Positions 35,576 through 48,500 of a DNA stretch of 63,467 bases are shown here, piece by piece. Each line of letters opens with the position of its first letter. The stretch's first letter is position 1. Origin of the DNA: Hydnum rufescens UP504 (Eukaryota; Basidiomycota; Agaricomycetes; Cantharellales; Hydnaceae). The position numbers and the translations under genes were made by a program. The notes under the pieces were generated by a model that was not told the origin of the DNA, made no database searches, and saw nothing but the letters and a program-made list of their open reading frames with translations. Location: contig MU128955.1 of NCBI GenBank assembly GCA_014904985.1, positions 216,317 to 279,783 of the forward strand. The letters are read 5' to 3'.

Positions 35576-36188
35576 TTAGAGTCAGTGGATGGGATGAGGA
35601 AAGAGGATTTTTTGTGTGAGAAGTGTTTTATGAATGGATTTGAGATGGTCTAGACTTGAGAGGACCTTTGGATTTTCAGGGCACTCAGTTTGGGTTCAGG
35701 TTCGGGTTCAGGAAATTTTGATTAATTTTTGTTTGCTGGTTAAATTGCAAGTCTTCTAATTAGTGTGTTTTGTTGTTACAGACTTGTGGAATTTTGTTTT
35801 ATATGGGCTATGACTTTGTTTCTTTTGATTTTTCTGTTGACTTTGATTGATTTTTTTTTTTTTTTGACAAGTTCACATTGCTGGGCGAGGTTAGTTTTAA
35901 GAAAAGGATTCAAGCGACATAAAGGCTTTCAGACTTTGAGAGAAATGAGAGTTAAGAGGAATGGACATTGTTTTGCCAACAGGTGACATAGTTTTTACAT
36001 GGAGAGAAAGCAGGGAAAAGGAGGGGTTTTTCCTTTAGGTGAGAGAGATGGTACATTGGGGTGATCACATATTTCTTTTTGTTTCATAATGAGAGAGAGA
36101 GGAAGAGGATAGGGAAGGAAGGGAGAGGATAGAGGACTGTTGGATGAGGCATGTGTACTGCAAGATGAGGATGAATCATGGTGACGGG

Positions 36189-37607
36189 CTACCAGCTGTT
36201 CACGTCATTGTCCAATTTGTTGGTCGCTGGGTTGGATGGAAGTTCCGTTAGTTCGTATGCAGTCAGGGTGTCCTTAAATTCAGCCCATTCGTCGTCCTTA
36301 AGATCATACTGAATATCATGCACATATTTCTTGTAATATTTGACAGCTCAGTCATTGGTCAAGATGGAAGGGGCGAGATCATGTGAAGCACAGAGGGATT
36401 TGGATAGCTTGGTGAGTGTGGGGGCGATACGATGATGAAGGATGAATGCTGTATATGGGGTGTCTAAGCGATGCTGCTGTTGCACGATATCTGCTGCTTG
36501 GATAAAGATTTTAGCAAGATGGTCGACTTGGGTAACATGGTGATACATAGATAGATAGAGTAACTGATCGCACCAATTGGTTACACACTGCTCATGTTGT
36601 AAGAGTTTGAGGTCATGTTTATTGAGGTCTTTGGCTTTCACCTTGAGGTCGGCTTCTCATTGATGTAGGGTTGCCAAAAGAAGAGAGAGGGGTGGTGTGA
36701 GAGAATCCATTTGGAGGTTGTGATTGGTGATGGTATGACTTAACTGGTCAAGTAGTTCCATGTTGTCCTTTATATCCTCCTTTCGCTTCTCTTCATACTT
36801 GCATTGGATCTTGTCAAGTTTCTGTGCTGCATTGTACTTGTGATCTATAATGGCTTGTCAATAGGATGGCCATGTGCAGTATGAGTTGGCATTTTTGCCG
36901 GGTTGTGGTATACTGATTTTATGAAGGCTGTGGGGTGTGTGAGGAGGCTGGGAAGGAGAATAGGACTGATGGGAAGGATGATATGAAGAACGAGTGCTTT
37001 TTGAGGTGAGAGACCCTGTGGGAGAGTCTGAGGATTTGTGCAACTGCTGCATGGTAGGAGTTGTCTGGCGACTGATGATGTTCTTCTGACTCAATTCAGG
37101 TTCTTTCGAGGGTTGAGTGGGAAGAGGAATGGATGGAGGAAGTATAGTGTGTGGGTAGAGATTAATGGTCTTGGGACACAATGAGAGATGAGGGTCAATG
37201 GTTTGTGGGGTTTCGAGCCCTGTGAGTGGCTGTGCATTGGTAGAGGATTTGTTGATATTGTAATTCTTGACAATAGCATGCGAAGAGGAGATAGAGTCAG
37301 GCCAAAAGGTCTTGTCAGTTATGTTTTGTTCCTTTTTAATTTGAGATGAAAGGAAGATGTCCCCATTGAGGTTGAGTTCTATGAGTGGCATGGGTGGAGT
37401 AGGAGAGGGAGCAGGCATGTGGATGTATTCAAACATGTAGCTTTGAACAGAGGTTGCAGTTGTGTCAAAATGAGTGGAATCAGACATGTCGAGATAGGAT
37501 GGTTTTGATGAGGTACAATAGGATGTGAAAAGCAGGCTTGGGTGTCGTTGGTTAGCTGTTGTGCCATTTTTATACTTGTAGGGCTTACTATACTCACATT
37601 TTGACAT
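36189..37607 (-). pseudogene. Extra sense ORF of the Gypsy element, unknown function
   Basis: A 473-codon reading frame starts at the ATG ending at 37607 and ends at TAG 36189-36191. It lies downstream of integrase in the element's sense direction. It is interrupted only by three TGA codons, near 36857, 36658 and 36346, each in a position fitting arginine. The first 250 residues are Ser/Pro/Thr-rich and look disordered; the rest is helical and charged (for example IQCKYEEKRKEDIKDNMELL). No membrane segment or signal peptide is visible, so a typical envelope-like protein is unlikely. I do not recognise the family. The 430 bases between it and the integrase end hold nothing clear. Confidence 0.55.
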
Positions 37608-38036
37608 TATTTAGCCATTCCTTGCCATAGTTTAGATATTTGCTGTGATGATTTAGTTGACAGTTCAATGGAGTTGTTGCATGTGGATGATAGATACTGA
37701 ATGGAAGGGGAATGAGAAAGAGATGGAAGATGAAGGGTCGCCAGGGTTCATTACACCATATTATTAAGTTAGACTTCACAACAGTTGGTCAGGAGCACAG
37801 AGGATCACATAGCCATATAGAGAAAGGAGCCAGAAGAAGAGGGGTGTTGATTTTTTATGTGGCTGCAGGTTTTTTAAGACAGTTGGAAAGAGTTTTCATG
37901 GGTTTCGGCACATTCCACAATTCAACATTTCATGGCTCTAGGGGCATCTTGAATCTATAGTTTTTGGTTGTGGTCTTGTGATGTGCCTTGTAGAAAATGT
38001 TTCAGGGATTTCCTTTTTGAGAATTGAATTTTCCTT

Positions 38037-40765
38037 TTATGGAGTCTCTTCAGGGGATTTGTAAGCAGATTCAGAGATCTGGGGCTCCTGCGAGGGGTTC
38101 CCTAGGAGTTCTTGTAGAAGGTTCCTTCGTTTCCACTCCACAATTTTGTTTTCCCAATAGCCCCATGAATCTGTAGCTCTCAGCAGCAGCCAAAGATAGG
38201 TTCTCAATTGATTTTCTGGTCCAAGTGATACCAGGAAGTGCTGTTTCATCGTAATTGTTGTTCCCCCATATTTCATAGCTTGGTCCATATTTTTCACATA
38301 TTTTGCCATATTATTTTGATTTAATTCTTGGTCTGTGGCGCTGTGGCTCTCATTCCTGGCAATGTCCATTGTGGCTATTTGGTCATGCATATGGTATTTC
38401 TTTAAATGATTTCCAGTGAATATTCCATTGATTGGGGTCCCATCTAATTCTGCCAGTTGATAGGATCCATGGGGGTGGTGATGCTGAACTCGGTATGGCC
38501 CAATCCACCGTATTTCCCCTTTTTGTCCATGTTGCATTTGTAATACCAAATTGTATACCAGTACAATTGTACCCGGTTGATAGTTTCTGTTGACCAATGT
38601 ATTTCCATTTCATCTGGCGTAATCCTGAGTGCTTTGAATTCTTGCTTGAAGGATGGAATTTGAGGCAGCTTGAATATCTTCATCTCTATGTGCCAATTGG
38701 ATTCCGCGGATTCCTAGTAATTCTTCCATGGTTTGGATAGTTCCCCATTTTAATGTGTACCATGATGTGTCTGTGATATCAAATGGAAACACGTGATTTA
38801 TTCCGTAGAGTAGGTAATAGGGGGTGTAGCCGGTTGTTTGTTTTACCATCACTCAGTCTGCCCACATGCACAAATAAAAATAGTTTGACCATTTGCTCAG
38901 GTTCCTTTTGCATGCAACAAATAGCAAGTTTATCCAGGTCCTGTGCCCATGTTCTATCATTCCATTTGCTTCCGAGTGATAAGGGGCAGCTTGGACAATA
39001 GGGACATTATATTCATCCACCATTGTTTGAACTAGTCCATCGAATTCCATTCTGTTATCCATTGTGATTTGTAATACACAGCCAAACCGGCACATGATGT
39101 CCTTGAATAGAAACTGAGTGACATGCTTACTCAAGGCCTTACATAACATTTTTGCTTCCAGCCATCTGAAAAGATCGTCCTGAAGATCCACAATATATTT
39201 GAATCTGTTTGATACCGGCATATGGACTGTGTCCATATTAAATTCACGTAATATGGTATTAACATAGGTCAGGCTTAAAGTGATTTTTGGTTGGGTTGTG
39301 GACCTCAATTGACATTCATGGCATGTCTGGCAATACCAGGCCACATAGGATAGCATATTTGGCCAGAAGAATCTATTGGATAATTTCTTGAAAGTCAGGT
39401 CTCATCCATGGTGGCCTGATTCATCATGTGCAGCCTTACATAAGTGAGCTTGATCATCTGGGTTCTTGATAACTTTTAATGGCAATTGGCCATTTCTAGG
39501 CCTTCTCCACAGGGTTCCTTGATACATAAAATAGTGTTTGGTGGCCTGAATGAATGTCTTGGTGTTCTTGACTCCTGGGGTATTTTTATGTGTTCCAGGT
39601 AGTATTGGATCCTTTCCCAATAGTCTTTTCCATCAGAATCCTTGAGTTTGTGAGGGTGTTCTTTAATTTCTGAATCAGTTTCTGGGTGTTGGGACTGTGA
39701 ATGTTGGGAGAGTGCTTTGGGATGGTTTTGAACAGATGAGTGGGCTTGATAGGAGAGAGCCACAAATCCACCACTTCTTGTTGTATTCTCTTGTGGCTTG
39801 ATTGAGAGTACTGTGTGATTTTGCCTGAATTCAATGATGTCTTCATAGGATTCCCTTTTGATTCTTGTTGCTGATAGTCTGGATGCTGAGGAACTATGCA
39901 TGACCCAGTGTTCATATTCTTCAAGAAATCGTGGCCCAGTGATGAAATGGCCTGGTTCATCTGGTTCCAGTTCATCTTCTGAATTGGCTGAGTCATTTTT
40001 GTGTGCTGGGCACCTGGATAATCCATCTGGACCTTGGTGTTTGTTGCAGGGACATGGACCAATTCAAAATCAAATAGCTGGATATAGGAAATCCATTGTG
40101 ACATAGCCGCGTTTGGTAATCCTGGTGTGTTGATTGTTTGTTTTAAGAATTTGGCATCCACTTCCACTCTAAAATGGATTCCCCAGAGGTCATTTCTTTG
40201 GGCTTTGAGTGCTTTGAATAGCCCTTTTAATTCAATTTGTGGCTGGGAATACTTGGTTTCAGCTTTGTTGTTGGTTACTGATCCAAAGACAATGGGGTGA
40301 TGTCCATCTTCCAAGGTTTGATATTCAATCCAGCCTACTGCAATGATGGAGCTGTCCACTGCAAGTGTTATGAGGCCATAATCTGAGGTGCATTTGTCTT
40401 CTTTTAATACTCTGGCTATGTCAATGTTCAAGGATTTTTGAGCAGGAAGTTTTGTGGAGGCTTCTTTTAGCTGATTCATGGCTTCTTCAGCTTGATCGTT
40501 CCATTCAAATTCATTGGGAGTCTTCTTGGTGAGTAATGTGAGAGGTTTGGCTATCTTGGCAAATTGCCAAATCCAATTTTGAGCAACTCCAACCATTCCC
40601 AGGAATCCACAAACTTGTGTTACATTGGTTGGGTGTGGCCAGTTCTTTATTTTCGTGATGATTCCATGGTGGGGTCTTCTTCCTTCCATAGAACAAACAT
40701 TTCCCACAATGTGTATGAGAGGTGTTGCAAGTACGAGTTTCAATCCAGAGGCCATACATCCAGCT
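38037..40765 (-). pseudogene. Gypsy RNase H and integrase
   Basis: The minus strand encodes, in order, the end of RT with the connection LVLATPLIHIVG and CGFLGMVGVAQNWIW, then RNase H (TLAVDSSIIAVGW and related blocks), and a variable linker. Integrase follows with an HHCC zinc site (SGHHG... CQTCHECQ) and catalytic Asp-Asp-Glu in MDTVHMPV, ITMDNRMEF and GMIEHGHRT. The C-terminal QPGTIVLVYN/GPYRV domain is also present. Frame changes occur near 39900 and 39600 in the linker. TGA codons at about 39402, 38850 and 38607 replace arginine-like positions. The product would be part of a gag-pol polyprotein acting in virus-like particles and the nucleus. Confidence 0.8.
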
Positions 40766-41608
40766 TCGATGAAGGTAGTGAATAATTCGTCAATGACCTG
40801 AGTGAATTCCCATATGTAACATCAAATCTTTGGGTTTTCAGAGATAGGTTCATCATTGTACCGCGTTTTTGGTCCTTTTCCTGCTACATCATCCACAAAG
40901 GCTTCGGCTCTGTCTGGGATCATAGGCCTGATCATGTGTGTAACTGTTTTCATGAATTCTTGCATGGAGCTCATGTATCCTTGGGGCAGTGTTGTGAGCT
41001 TTACAGGACCCAATGCTGAATTGCTTGTCATGAGTTCTTGGGATTCTTCCACTAGTTGTCATCCATTGTATCCTGCATAGAGATCCATGACAATATAGAC
41101 TGAGTGTCCCACAAAGCTGTCTGCAAAGTCATTGATGTTTGGTGGCAATCCTGAGTCTTTAACTGAGACTGTGTTTAGGGGTTGTAAATCATGGACAATT
41201 CGAATGCCTCCTTTTGGTTTTGCTACTGTGAACATTTGGGAACAATAGGAAGACCACGATGTTTTGTATTTTCCAGCTGCCAATTGATCATTAATCATCT
41301 TGATGAGTGTGGCAATGATAGCTTTTGGTGGACGAATTGGAGGCAGTTCCCATGGAATGTGAGGGACTGTTTCCATAACATAATCTAGGAAGTATTCTGT
41401 CTTGAAGATTCCTCATTCAGATTTGTCAAATGCAAGACCCCTTTCCCTTTGAGCAACCACATAGAGCAGCAAGTCCAGTTCTTCTTCTGAAAGGAAGTCA
41501 TTGGGGATATTGTCAATTATCTTTTTGACTCATTCTGGGGTAAGCTTCTTGGTGTACTGGAAGTCCTTCAAGCTGGGGGGATGTGTGGGGAGAATGAGAG
41601 GTGTTATC
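40766..41608 (-). pseudogene. Gypsy reverse transcriptase core
   Basis: Blocks PKGGIRIVHDLQPLN, YIVMDLYAGYNG and AFVDDVAGKG follow the order of Ty3/Gypsy reverse transcriptases. The FVDD catalytic box (codons at 40888-40899) keeps both aspartates. In-frame TGA codons are at 41530-41532, 41413-41415, 41059-41061 and 40822-40824, all in one otherwise open frame. The coding sequence runs directly into the Harbinger insertion; with one AAT copy removed it continues in frame into 52534 and above. Confidence 0.8.
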
Positions 41609-41611
41609 AAT

Positions 41612-41755
41612 AGGGGGTTTCATGCAGCCCAAATATGGCCCAAATAGTTCCCAAATAAGCCCAAAATGGAGTTCCCAAATCTGATTTGGGAGTTTTCAAA
41701 AAGTGATTTGAGAGCAATTTGAAAACAGATTTGGAGGTACTTGAGGTCCAAATAG
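41612..41755. repeat. Left terminal inverted repeat of Harbinger copy 1
   Basis: This block pairs with 52387-52530 in inverse orientation with scattered mismatches. It is built of short degenerate units such as gcccaaatatgg, ttcccaaataagccc and gatttgg, probable transposase or SANT-protein binding sites. Confidence 0.85.
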
Positions 41756-41803
41756 TGTCTTGAAGTCCCAAATCCTGCTGTTCACAAATGCTGCAAGTCC
41801 ATT

Positions 41804-43430
41804 ATGTCTGAATTCCTAGCGCATGCTCTTTACAAGCATATGCCAGCCATACCGCTTCGGCAGAGTCTCCTCCAGAGTCTCCTTGACTATACTCAACATG
41901 TCCGGCAGAGCTTCTGGGTCCCTGTTGATGAATATTCGTCCTTTATGTTGCCATCCTCATCTGACTCATCATCATCATCATCCTCCGACCCATCATCCTC
42001 TTCCGAATCATCGTCATCTCCATCCAGCTTGTCATCGTCTCCATCTGGCTCATCATCATCTCTGTCTGGCTCATCATCTGTACTGTCAGCTGGTAGTCGT
42101 GTTTTCCACACATGGATGGCCCTGTTGAGTACAGATGAGGATCCAGATGTGTCCCTTCATATTTTATCATGGCTTCGTCAGTTTCTCATGGCCCCAGTGG
42201 AGACACATGTCCTGTTCTCGAATGGCCCTGTTCCAAAAGTCAGCCAACTTGATTTGGTCTTGACATGGTATCGAAAAACCTGTGACAAGCAATTCCAGCG
42301 AAACCTACGAGTCCGTCCCTCTACATTTGATGCCCTCCTTCGGACAATTGAGGGTGATCCTGTCTTCATTGCAACTGGCCCTTTCGACCAATTCCCTGTT
42401 GAGTCACAACTTGCAATCACACTCTTTTGTCTGGGGCATTTTGGAAATGCTGCTTCTGTTGAATCAGTCACCCAATGGGCAGGCTGTAGTGCAGGGGCAG
42501 TGGTTGTATCAACTCGCCATGTTATACAAGCAGTCATGGCATGGAATGACCTTGCTATACACTGGCCCAATGCAGAGGAGAAGGAGTGTGCAAAGCAGTG
42601 GGTTGAGGCAGTATCCTGTCCTGCATGGCGTGATGGGTATTGTATGGTGGATGGGACTCTTGTACCACTCTCAGATAAGCCGAGTCTTTGTGGTGAGGGG
42701 TACTATGACCGAAAGAGTAACTACTCGCTTAGTGTTACAGTGAGTGCTTTTACTTCTATTGGCCACTCCTTTCTGATGCATAAATCCTTAGGTTGTTAAT
42801 ATGCCAGACTGCCATATCATAGACTATGTAGCTGGGCACTGTGGCAGTGCACACAACTCAACAGTGTTTGCTGAATTGTCTCTTGCCTCAAACCCTGAAG
42901 TGTGGTTTGCACCTAACGAATTTGTTTGGGCTGACTCTGCCTATGCCCTCCGAAACTGGTGTGTTGTCCCATATCGAAAACCTGAGCACCGTATTCCAGT
43001 AAACCGAAAATTTAACTATCATATGGCATGCATGCATTGCAGATTTTTAACTTGCCATGTAAGCATACTGACATGATTCCAGATCTGCATCAAGGCTGAG
43101 CATACTATGGGATACCTGAAGGGCCACTTCTCATCACTCCGAGGCCTCCATCAGCAAATCAAAGACAATCATGACCATGAACTTGCCATATACTGGGTGG
43201 TTTCTTGCTTGATCCTACACAACCTCATCCTTGGAATTGAGGGTTGCTTTGATAGCATGGATCCTTTTAATCATGAGTTATTAGAGGAAGGACTTGAGGG
43301 AGAACTGGGTGTGAGGCTTGGAGATGATCAATTGGACTTGTATACCTCAGATGAGAAGTTTCCAGATGCCAGAGGAGTTGCAAAGCGTCACCAGCTCCAT
43401 ATTTCCCTCTTCCAGTATTTAAACTCGTAA
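41804..43430 (+). CDS. PIF/Harbinger DDE transposase
   Basis: It catalyses cut-and-paste transposition, with 3-bp target duplications. Exon 1 (41804-42739) has a serine-rich repeat from a TCA microsatellite (41957-42090), then a helix-turn-helix region (SQLAITLFCLGHFGNAASVE, SVTQWAGCSAGAVV) and CMVDGTLVPL with the first catalytic Asp. The 52-nt GT-AG intron is 42740-42791. Exon 2 has DYVAGHCGSAHNSTVF and FVWADSAYALRNW with the second Asp. Exon 3 (43083-43430) has IKAEHTMGYLKGHFSSLRGL with the catalytic Glu and ends at TAA 43430. The exon 2/3 junction is odd: the only GT donor (43059) gives a 24-nt intron, and a longer one would need a GC or AT donor. No internal stop exists. About the usual length for the family. 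Confidence 0.85.
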
Positions 43431-43462
43431 CCATATACAAGGAAAAGTACATTTGGCTATAC

Positions 43463-43708
43463 CTAGCATGTACTATTTTCGTCAAGTCCAGTGTGGTCAC
43501 CGATATCAAATGAAAAATCCTTCTCTGGTAATGAATATGGGGAGCCAAATGACTGACCATCAGGTGAATTTGGAAATGAATGGTTGGAAGAACTGCTGAA
43601 GCCGTCAAATTGGGAGGGGGCTGGTGGTTGTGGTGGTTTGGAGGGGGGTACCTGCTGGCTGCCACTCGACATCTGCAGTTGCATATGCATCATCTCCAGC
43701 TGCATCTT
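43463..43708 (-). CDS. 3' end of Harbinger copy 1 Myb/SANT-like ORF
   Basis: This Met/Gln-rich helix and C-terminal tail (MQLEMMHMQLQMSSGSQQ to a stop at 43463) is the continuation of the exon ending at 51005. Removing the chromovirus and one ATCTT copy joins the two parts in frame within an EKLKMK-MQLEMM helix. It converges with the transposase gene, 32 bases apart. Confidence 0.75.
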   Translation of the reverse strand, partial: KMQLEMMHMQLQMSSGSQQVPPSKPPQPPAPSQFDGFSSSSNHSFPNSPDGQSFGSPYSLPEKDFSFDIGDHTGLDENSTC

Positions 43709-44322
43709 TGTCAGAGTTCATCCGTTTCCCGGTTAATTCCGGATTTGTTTCCGGATTTGTTCTGGTTTGTTTCCAGTTTGTCCCCGCCTCCATTTCATTT
43801 CCCCTTCATTTCCTCGTTTCCTTTACTTCCGGTTCTCACACACTTACCCCTGGCCCTGTCCCTGTCCCCTCCACTTTCCCGTCCCCTGCCCACTCCCCCC
43901 CTTGTGCCTGCCCCCCTGTAACCACTTCTCATTAAGCGATCAATCCCCCGTAGTATAGGAACTATGTATAAGTAGTCCGGGGCGAAATCCAGAGATTCAG
44001 CTTTGGTCTCTCAGGATTTCCGCTTCCACTCCAGACTACAGGTTAGCCTCACTGTACCTATTCCCTTAATGTTAATCTCAGGATTTCTGCTTCCACTCCG
44101 GACTACAGTCCGAGTACTTCCCAGTTGACTCCGTGAGCTTAAGGACCGCTGTACTCGTTTCCACCTAGTCCCTTCCGGGCTGCTGGATTGCCTCTCCGTC
44201 TCAATCTCGTTATCTCGTTCTTGCCCGGATTCCCCCGGACTTAGCTGGACTCACGCCGGACTTAGTCGGAGTTATCTGTGTTTATATTTGTTTGGTGCTC
44301 TTGTCGCAGCGTGGCCCTGACA
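43709..44322 (+). repeat. 5' LTR of the chromovirus
   Basis: 614 bp, TG...CA ends with 6-bp inverted tips TGTCAG/CTGACA. It contains a C/T-rich segment (43840-43920) and two tandem-like copies of an 'aggatttccgcttccactcc' type string near 44010-44110. Confidence 0.92.
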
Positions 44323-44400
44323 GAAGACCAAAGCTCTTTCACAAGCCCACCATCCGGATTGCTTAGTATCGCCGATTTCCCTCCTACCCCTCATTCCGAA

Positions 44401-45494
44401 ATGTCCGACGGTGCTCCAGTAGCCATTACCGCCGACCACCTCCAACACCTCCTCACTCAACTCCAACAACAGAATGCCGCCCTTCGAGAAGAACTGGATG
44501 ACATGCAAAACCAAGGGACACACATCGCAGGCTTTGTGTCTGCCGCAGTTCAGCAGACCCTCCAGCAGCAACCCCCGCCTACCCAATCCACTCGTGAGGC
44601 CAAGGGGGCAGACCCTGAACCGTTCTCGGGCAACCGGAAGAAGACGGAAGGTTTCCTGCGCTCCGTCCGGCTGAATATTGCTCTCCAGCCCAGAGTCTAC
44701 CCCACGGAGCTGCACAAAATCCTATACACCCTCTCCTGGATGAAGGACGGAACTGCCGGAGCATGGGCGGAAAGTCTTTCCACCTCTTTCCTGGACCCTG
44801 AGACTCATAACCCATATGAGACCTTCAAGGAGTTCTTGGTTGCCTTCGAGAGTGCCTTCGGGGAGCCAGATCGGGAGTTCACCGCCTGGTCCCAACTTCG
44901 GAACCTGAAGCAGGGAAAGATGTCCGCCGAGGAGTACACCGTGCACTTCGATGCCCTGGCAGGTCGAACCGGCTTCGGAGAGGAAGCCCTTATCAATGCA
45001 TACCAATGAGGACTCAACAAACGATTGCTGGAGAAAATGCACCTCAGCGACCTACCAGGGACCCTCGAAGGATGGCAGGACACGGCATGCCGGCTGGACA
45101 ACTTATACCTCCGGTTCCGACAGGCCACGGTGAGCACGAACCCCTATGCACCGAGGAACCCTCCGACACCCACGGAGAAGCCCCAGACAACACCCCCTGC
45201 CCCAGGCCAACCCCAGTGCCTCCTGTGGCAACACATTCCTCATCAACTTCGTTTGCCCCCATGGACGTAGACTCCACACGGAAGCAAGAGGCACGACGTT
45301 GTTACAACTGCCAGGAGCTGGGACACATCTCTCGTGACTGCCCACACCCACGAAAGCTGCAACAGTTCGTCCGGGCAATGGAAGACATCGGAGCAATCGT
45401 CCGTGAGGAACTACAGAAGCTGTTCCCACCCGCAAAGGACACACCGGAACCCTCAGGATCCACTCCGCAGGGTTTTCCCAACGGTCAGCAGTGA
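44401..45494 (+). pseudogene. Chromovirus gag with zinc knuckle
   Basis: Gag forms the virus-like particle and binds RNA. The frame starts at ATG 44401, with a coiled-coil stretch (LLTQLQQQNAALREELDDM), a capsid-like core (YPTELHKILYTLSWMKDGTAG to EEYTVHFDALAG) and a CCHC zinc knuckle CYNCQELGHISRDC at 45300-45340. A TGA at 45007-45009 sits in frame in the core, where arginine is expected. One frame change lies near 45205 in the proline-rich linker. It ends at TGA 45492-45494. Confidence 0.82.
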
Positions 45495-45539
45495 AGGATG
45501 CGTCCTGCCTGACCAACAGATTCACCCCCTCCAAAACTG

Positions 45540-48500
45540 TACATACGGAATCGGAAATGACATGTTTTTCTCCGATGATGAGAGTGATGATTCTGAAAAC
45601 GTATCCACCTATACCAACCCTGTTTATAGCCCTCCACCCTCGATCCGCCTCCTTTCCGAAGACCCTAGACGAGCCACAGAAGTCAAGGTGAAAATCCAAT
45701 CACCCGGACTGGAGCCATCTGTGCCGGAACCGCTCTACTGGACTCCGGAGCAACTGGGATGTTCATGGACCCGGCCTTTGCAAAGGAGAACGGATTAGAC
45801 GTACGGTTGCTCGCCCACCCATCCCAGTCTATAACGTTGATGGAACGCTCAATGAGATGGGATCTGTCCACAAAGAAGTAGAAGTCATCCTCCGGATCAA
45901 CGACCACTCCGAACGGGGTGGTGTTCTCCGTGATCGGACTGGGTAAAACCAAATTGATCATAGGGCACACCTGGCTCCACCACCACAACCCGGAGATTGA
46001 CTGGACAACAGGGAAGCTGACGCTGACCCGGTGCCCGTCTGACTGCGAGCAATGATCCAGAGAGTACGGAATACAGAACGCCGACGAGAGAGAGATGGTC
46101 GGAAAGCCATGGAGACACCCCGGAACGAGCCCGCACCACTGGACGACGATGATGAGACCCTGACCTTGGAAAAAGGGGATGCTATTTTTGCAGCCTACTT
46201 CCCTGACGACAGCGAACACTCCGAAATCATCCGAGCAATGTCCACCCTTCTCAGAGGCTGGCAGAGGCTGCTAAGATGAAAGCAAACGAACCTGCCAAAA
46301 CCTTCGAGGAGCTTGTACCGAGGAATTCCGTGACTTCCAGGACGTGTTCTCCAAAGACTCCTTTGACCAACTCCCCACCCGGAAGCCATGGGACCACCAC
46401 ATTGAGTTCCAAGAAGGAACTCAGCTACCTCCTCCCGCCAAACTGTTCCCACTGTCCCCGGGTGAACAGAAAGAACTCGACGACTTCCTGAAGGAGAATC
46501 TCGCTTCCAGTCGAATCCGTCCATCAAAGTCTCCAATGGCCGCTCCAGTGTTCTTCGTGAAGAAAAAGGATGAGGGTTCCACCTAGTCCAGGACTACCGG
46601 AAACTCAACAACATCATGGTTAAGAACACGTACCCCTTACCCCTAATCTCTGACATGATCGATCGACTCCGTGGAGCTAAAGTGTTCGGGAAACTTGACC
46701 TCCGGTGGGGATTCCAGAATGTCAGATGGCAGAAGGAGACGAATGGAAAGCAGCATTCCGGACGAACTGAGGACTGTTCGAACATTGGTAATGTTCTTCG
46801 GACTTTGCAACTCCCCGGGATGTTCCAGAACATGATCAATGACGTCCTCAGGGAGTGGATCGACAATGGAGTATGCATTGTGTACCTGGATGACATCTTA
46901 TGCTTTGCCAAGACTCGAGAAGAGTACGTCCGAGGCGTCCGAGGCATCCTACAGACCCTCCAGGAAAACAAACTCTTCCTGAAACCGGAGAAGTGTGAGT
47001 TCTTCCGAGATCGGATCGAATACCTGGGGATGATATTCACGCTGGACCATGTGGAGATGGACCCTGTCAAAGTCGGAGGCGTAACGGACTGGCCGGAGCC
47101 CAAAAACCTGAAAGAAACACAGTCATTCTTAGGGTTCATTAACTTCTACCGACGATTCATTCAAGATTTTGCCAAGGTTGCCAGACCTCTAAACGATCTC
47201 ACCTGGAAAGACACACCCTTCCAGTGGACCGATGCAGAACAGTAACGCCTTCCTCAAACTGAAAGCCCTCGTCACTTCCGCACCGATCCTAGTGTTTCCC
47301 TCCGAGTCCAGACGCTTCCGAGTGGAGGCGGACGCCTCTGGGTATGCAACGGGAGCTGTACTCTCCCAACTCCAAGATGACGGAAGTGGCACCCAGTGGG
47401 CTTCTTGTCAAAAAGCTTATCCGAGGCCGAAAGAAACTACGACATCTACTGACAAGGAACTCTTAGCCATCATCCGGGCCTTGGAAGCTTGGAGACACTA
47501 CCTCGAAGGTTCCCCTCACTCGGTCGAGATCTTGACGGACCACCAGAACCTCCAGTACTTCCGGTCTGCCCAGAAGTTGAACCGGAGGCAAGCCCGGTGG
47601 AGCATATTCCTCTCTCGGTTCAACTTCACCCTCCAACACCGTTCCGGAACACAGTCCGGGAAGCCTGATGCCCTCTCACGCCAGTCGGACCATCCACGTG
47701 GGGACTCTGACAATTCCGACGTGGTGCTCCTGAAACCGGCCGCCTTCCAGACATGGGCCACCAACTCCCCGGAGGTCATCACAGTCGAAGGGCCCAGCCG
47801 AGAGCCTGATGGCACGGATCAAAAGGGCAACGGAGATCGACGATAAAGTGGTCCAGATCGTTAAGGAGCTGAATGGGGATGGACCGAAGACACACCTCAA
47901 GGATTGGGAACTCCATGGCTCCACAGTTCTCTACCGAGGCCGCGTATATGTCCCGTTGGACCCCAAACTCCGTCATGACCTCGTGCACGAGCACCATGAT
48001 ACTCCGACCATGGGTCATCCCGGACGGTGGAAGATGTACGAGCTGGTATCCCGCCACTACTGGTGGCTGGGGATGTCTTGATACATTGCGACCTATGTCT
48101 CTACCTGTGACACTTGCAACCAGACGAAAACCTTTCCTTCCAAGCCGTCCGGAACACTCCACCCCAACCCTGTGCCGGACCGTCAATGGCAGGTCATATC
48201 CATGGACATGATCACGGAACTCCCGGAATCACATGGATTTGACAGCATGATGATCGTCGTCGACCGATTATCCAAATGAATCCATGCAATGCCCACGACC
48301 ACCACAGTCGATTCCGCCGGGGTCGCCCGTCTGTTCCGAGACAACGTGTGGAGACATCATGGCCTTCCGGAAACCATTATCAGCGACTGAGGCTCCACCT
48401 TCACTTCCAAGTTCATGAAGGAGCTGAACTCACTCCTTGGCGTTAAAATGAACTTCTCGACAGCATTCCACCCCCAGACGGATGGACAGACGGAGCGTGT

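Noticed and set aside
43580..43960. Overlapping plus-strand ORFs around the chromovirus 5' LTR start
   Set aside because: They arise from the C/T-rich LTR and the antisense of the SANT ORF tail; no domain.
45103..45699. 198-codon minus-strand ORF over chromovirus gag
   Set aside because: Opposite strand carries the zinc knuckle and gag tail; no domain and no splice sites, so a GC-rich shadow frame.
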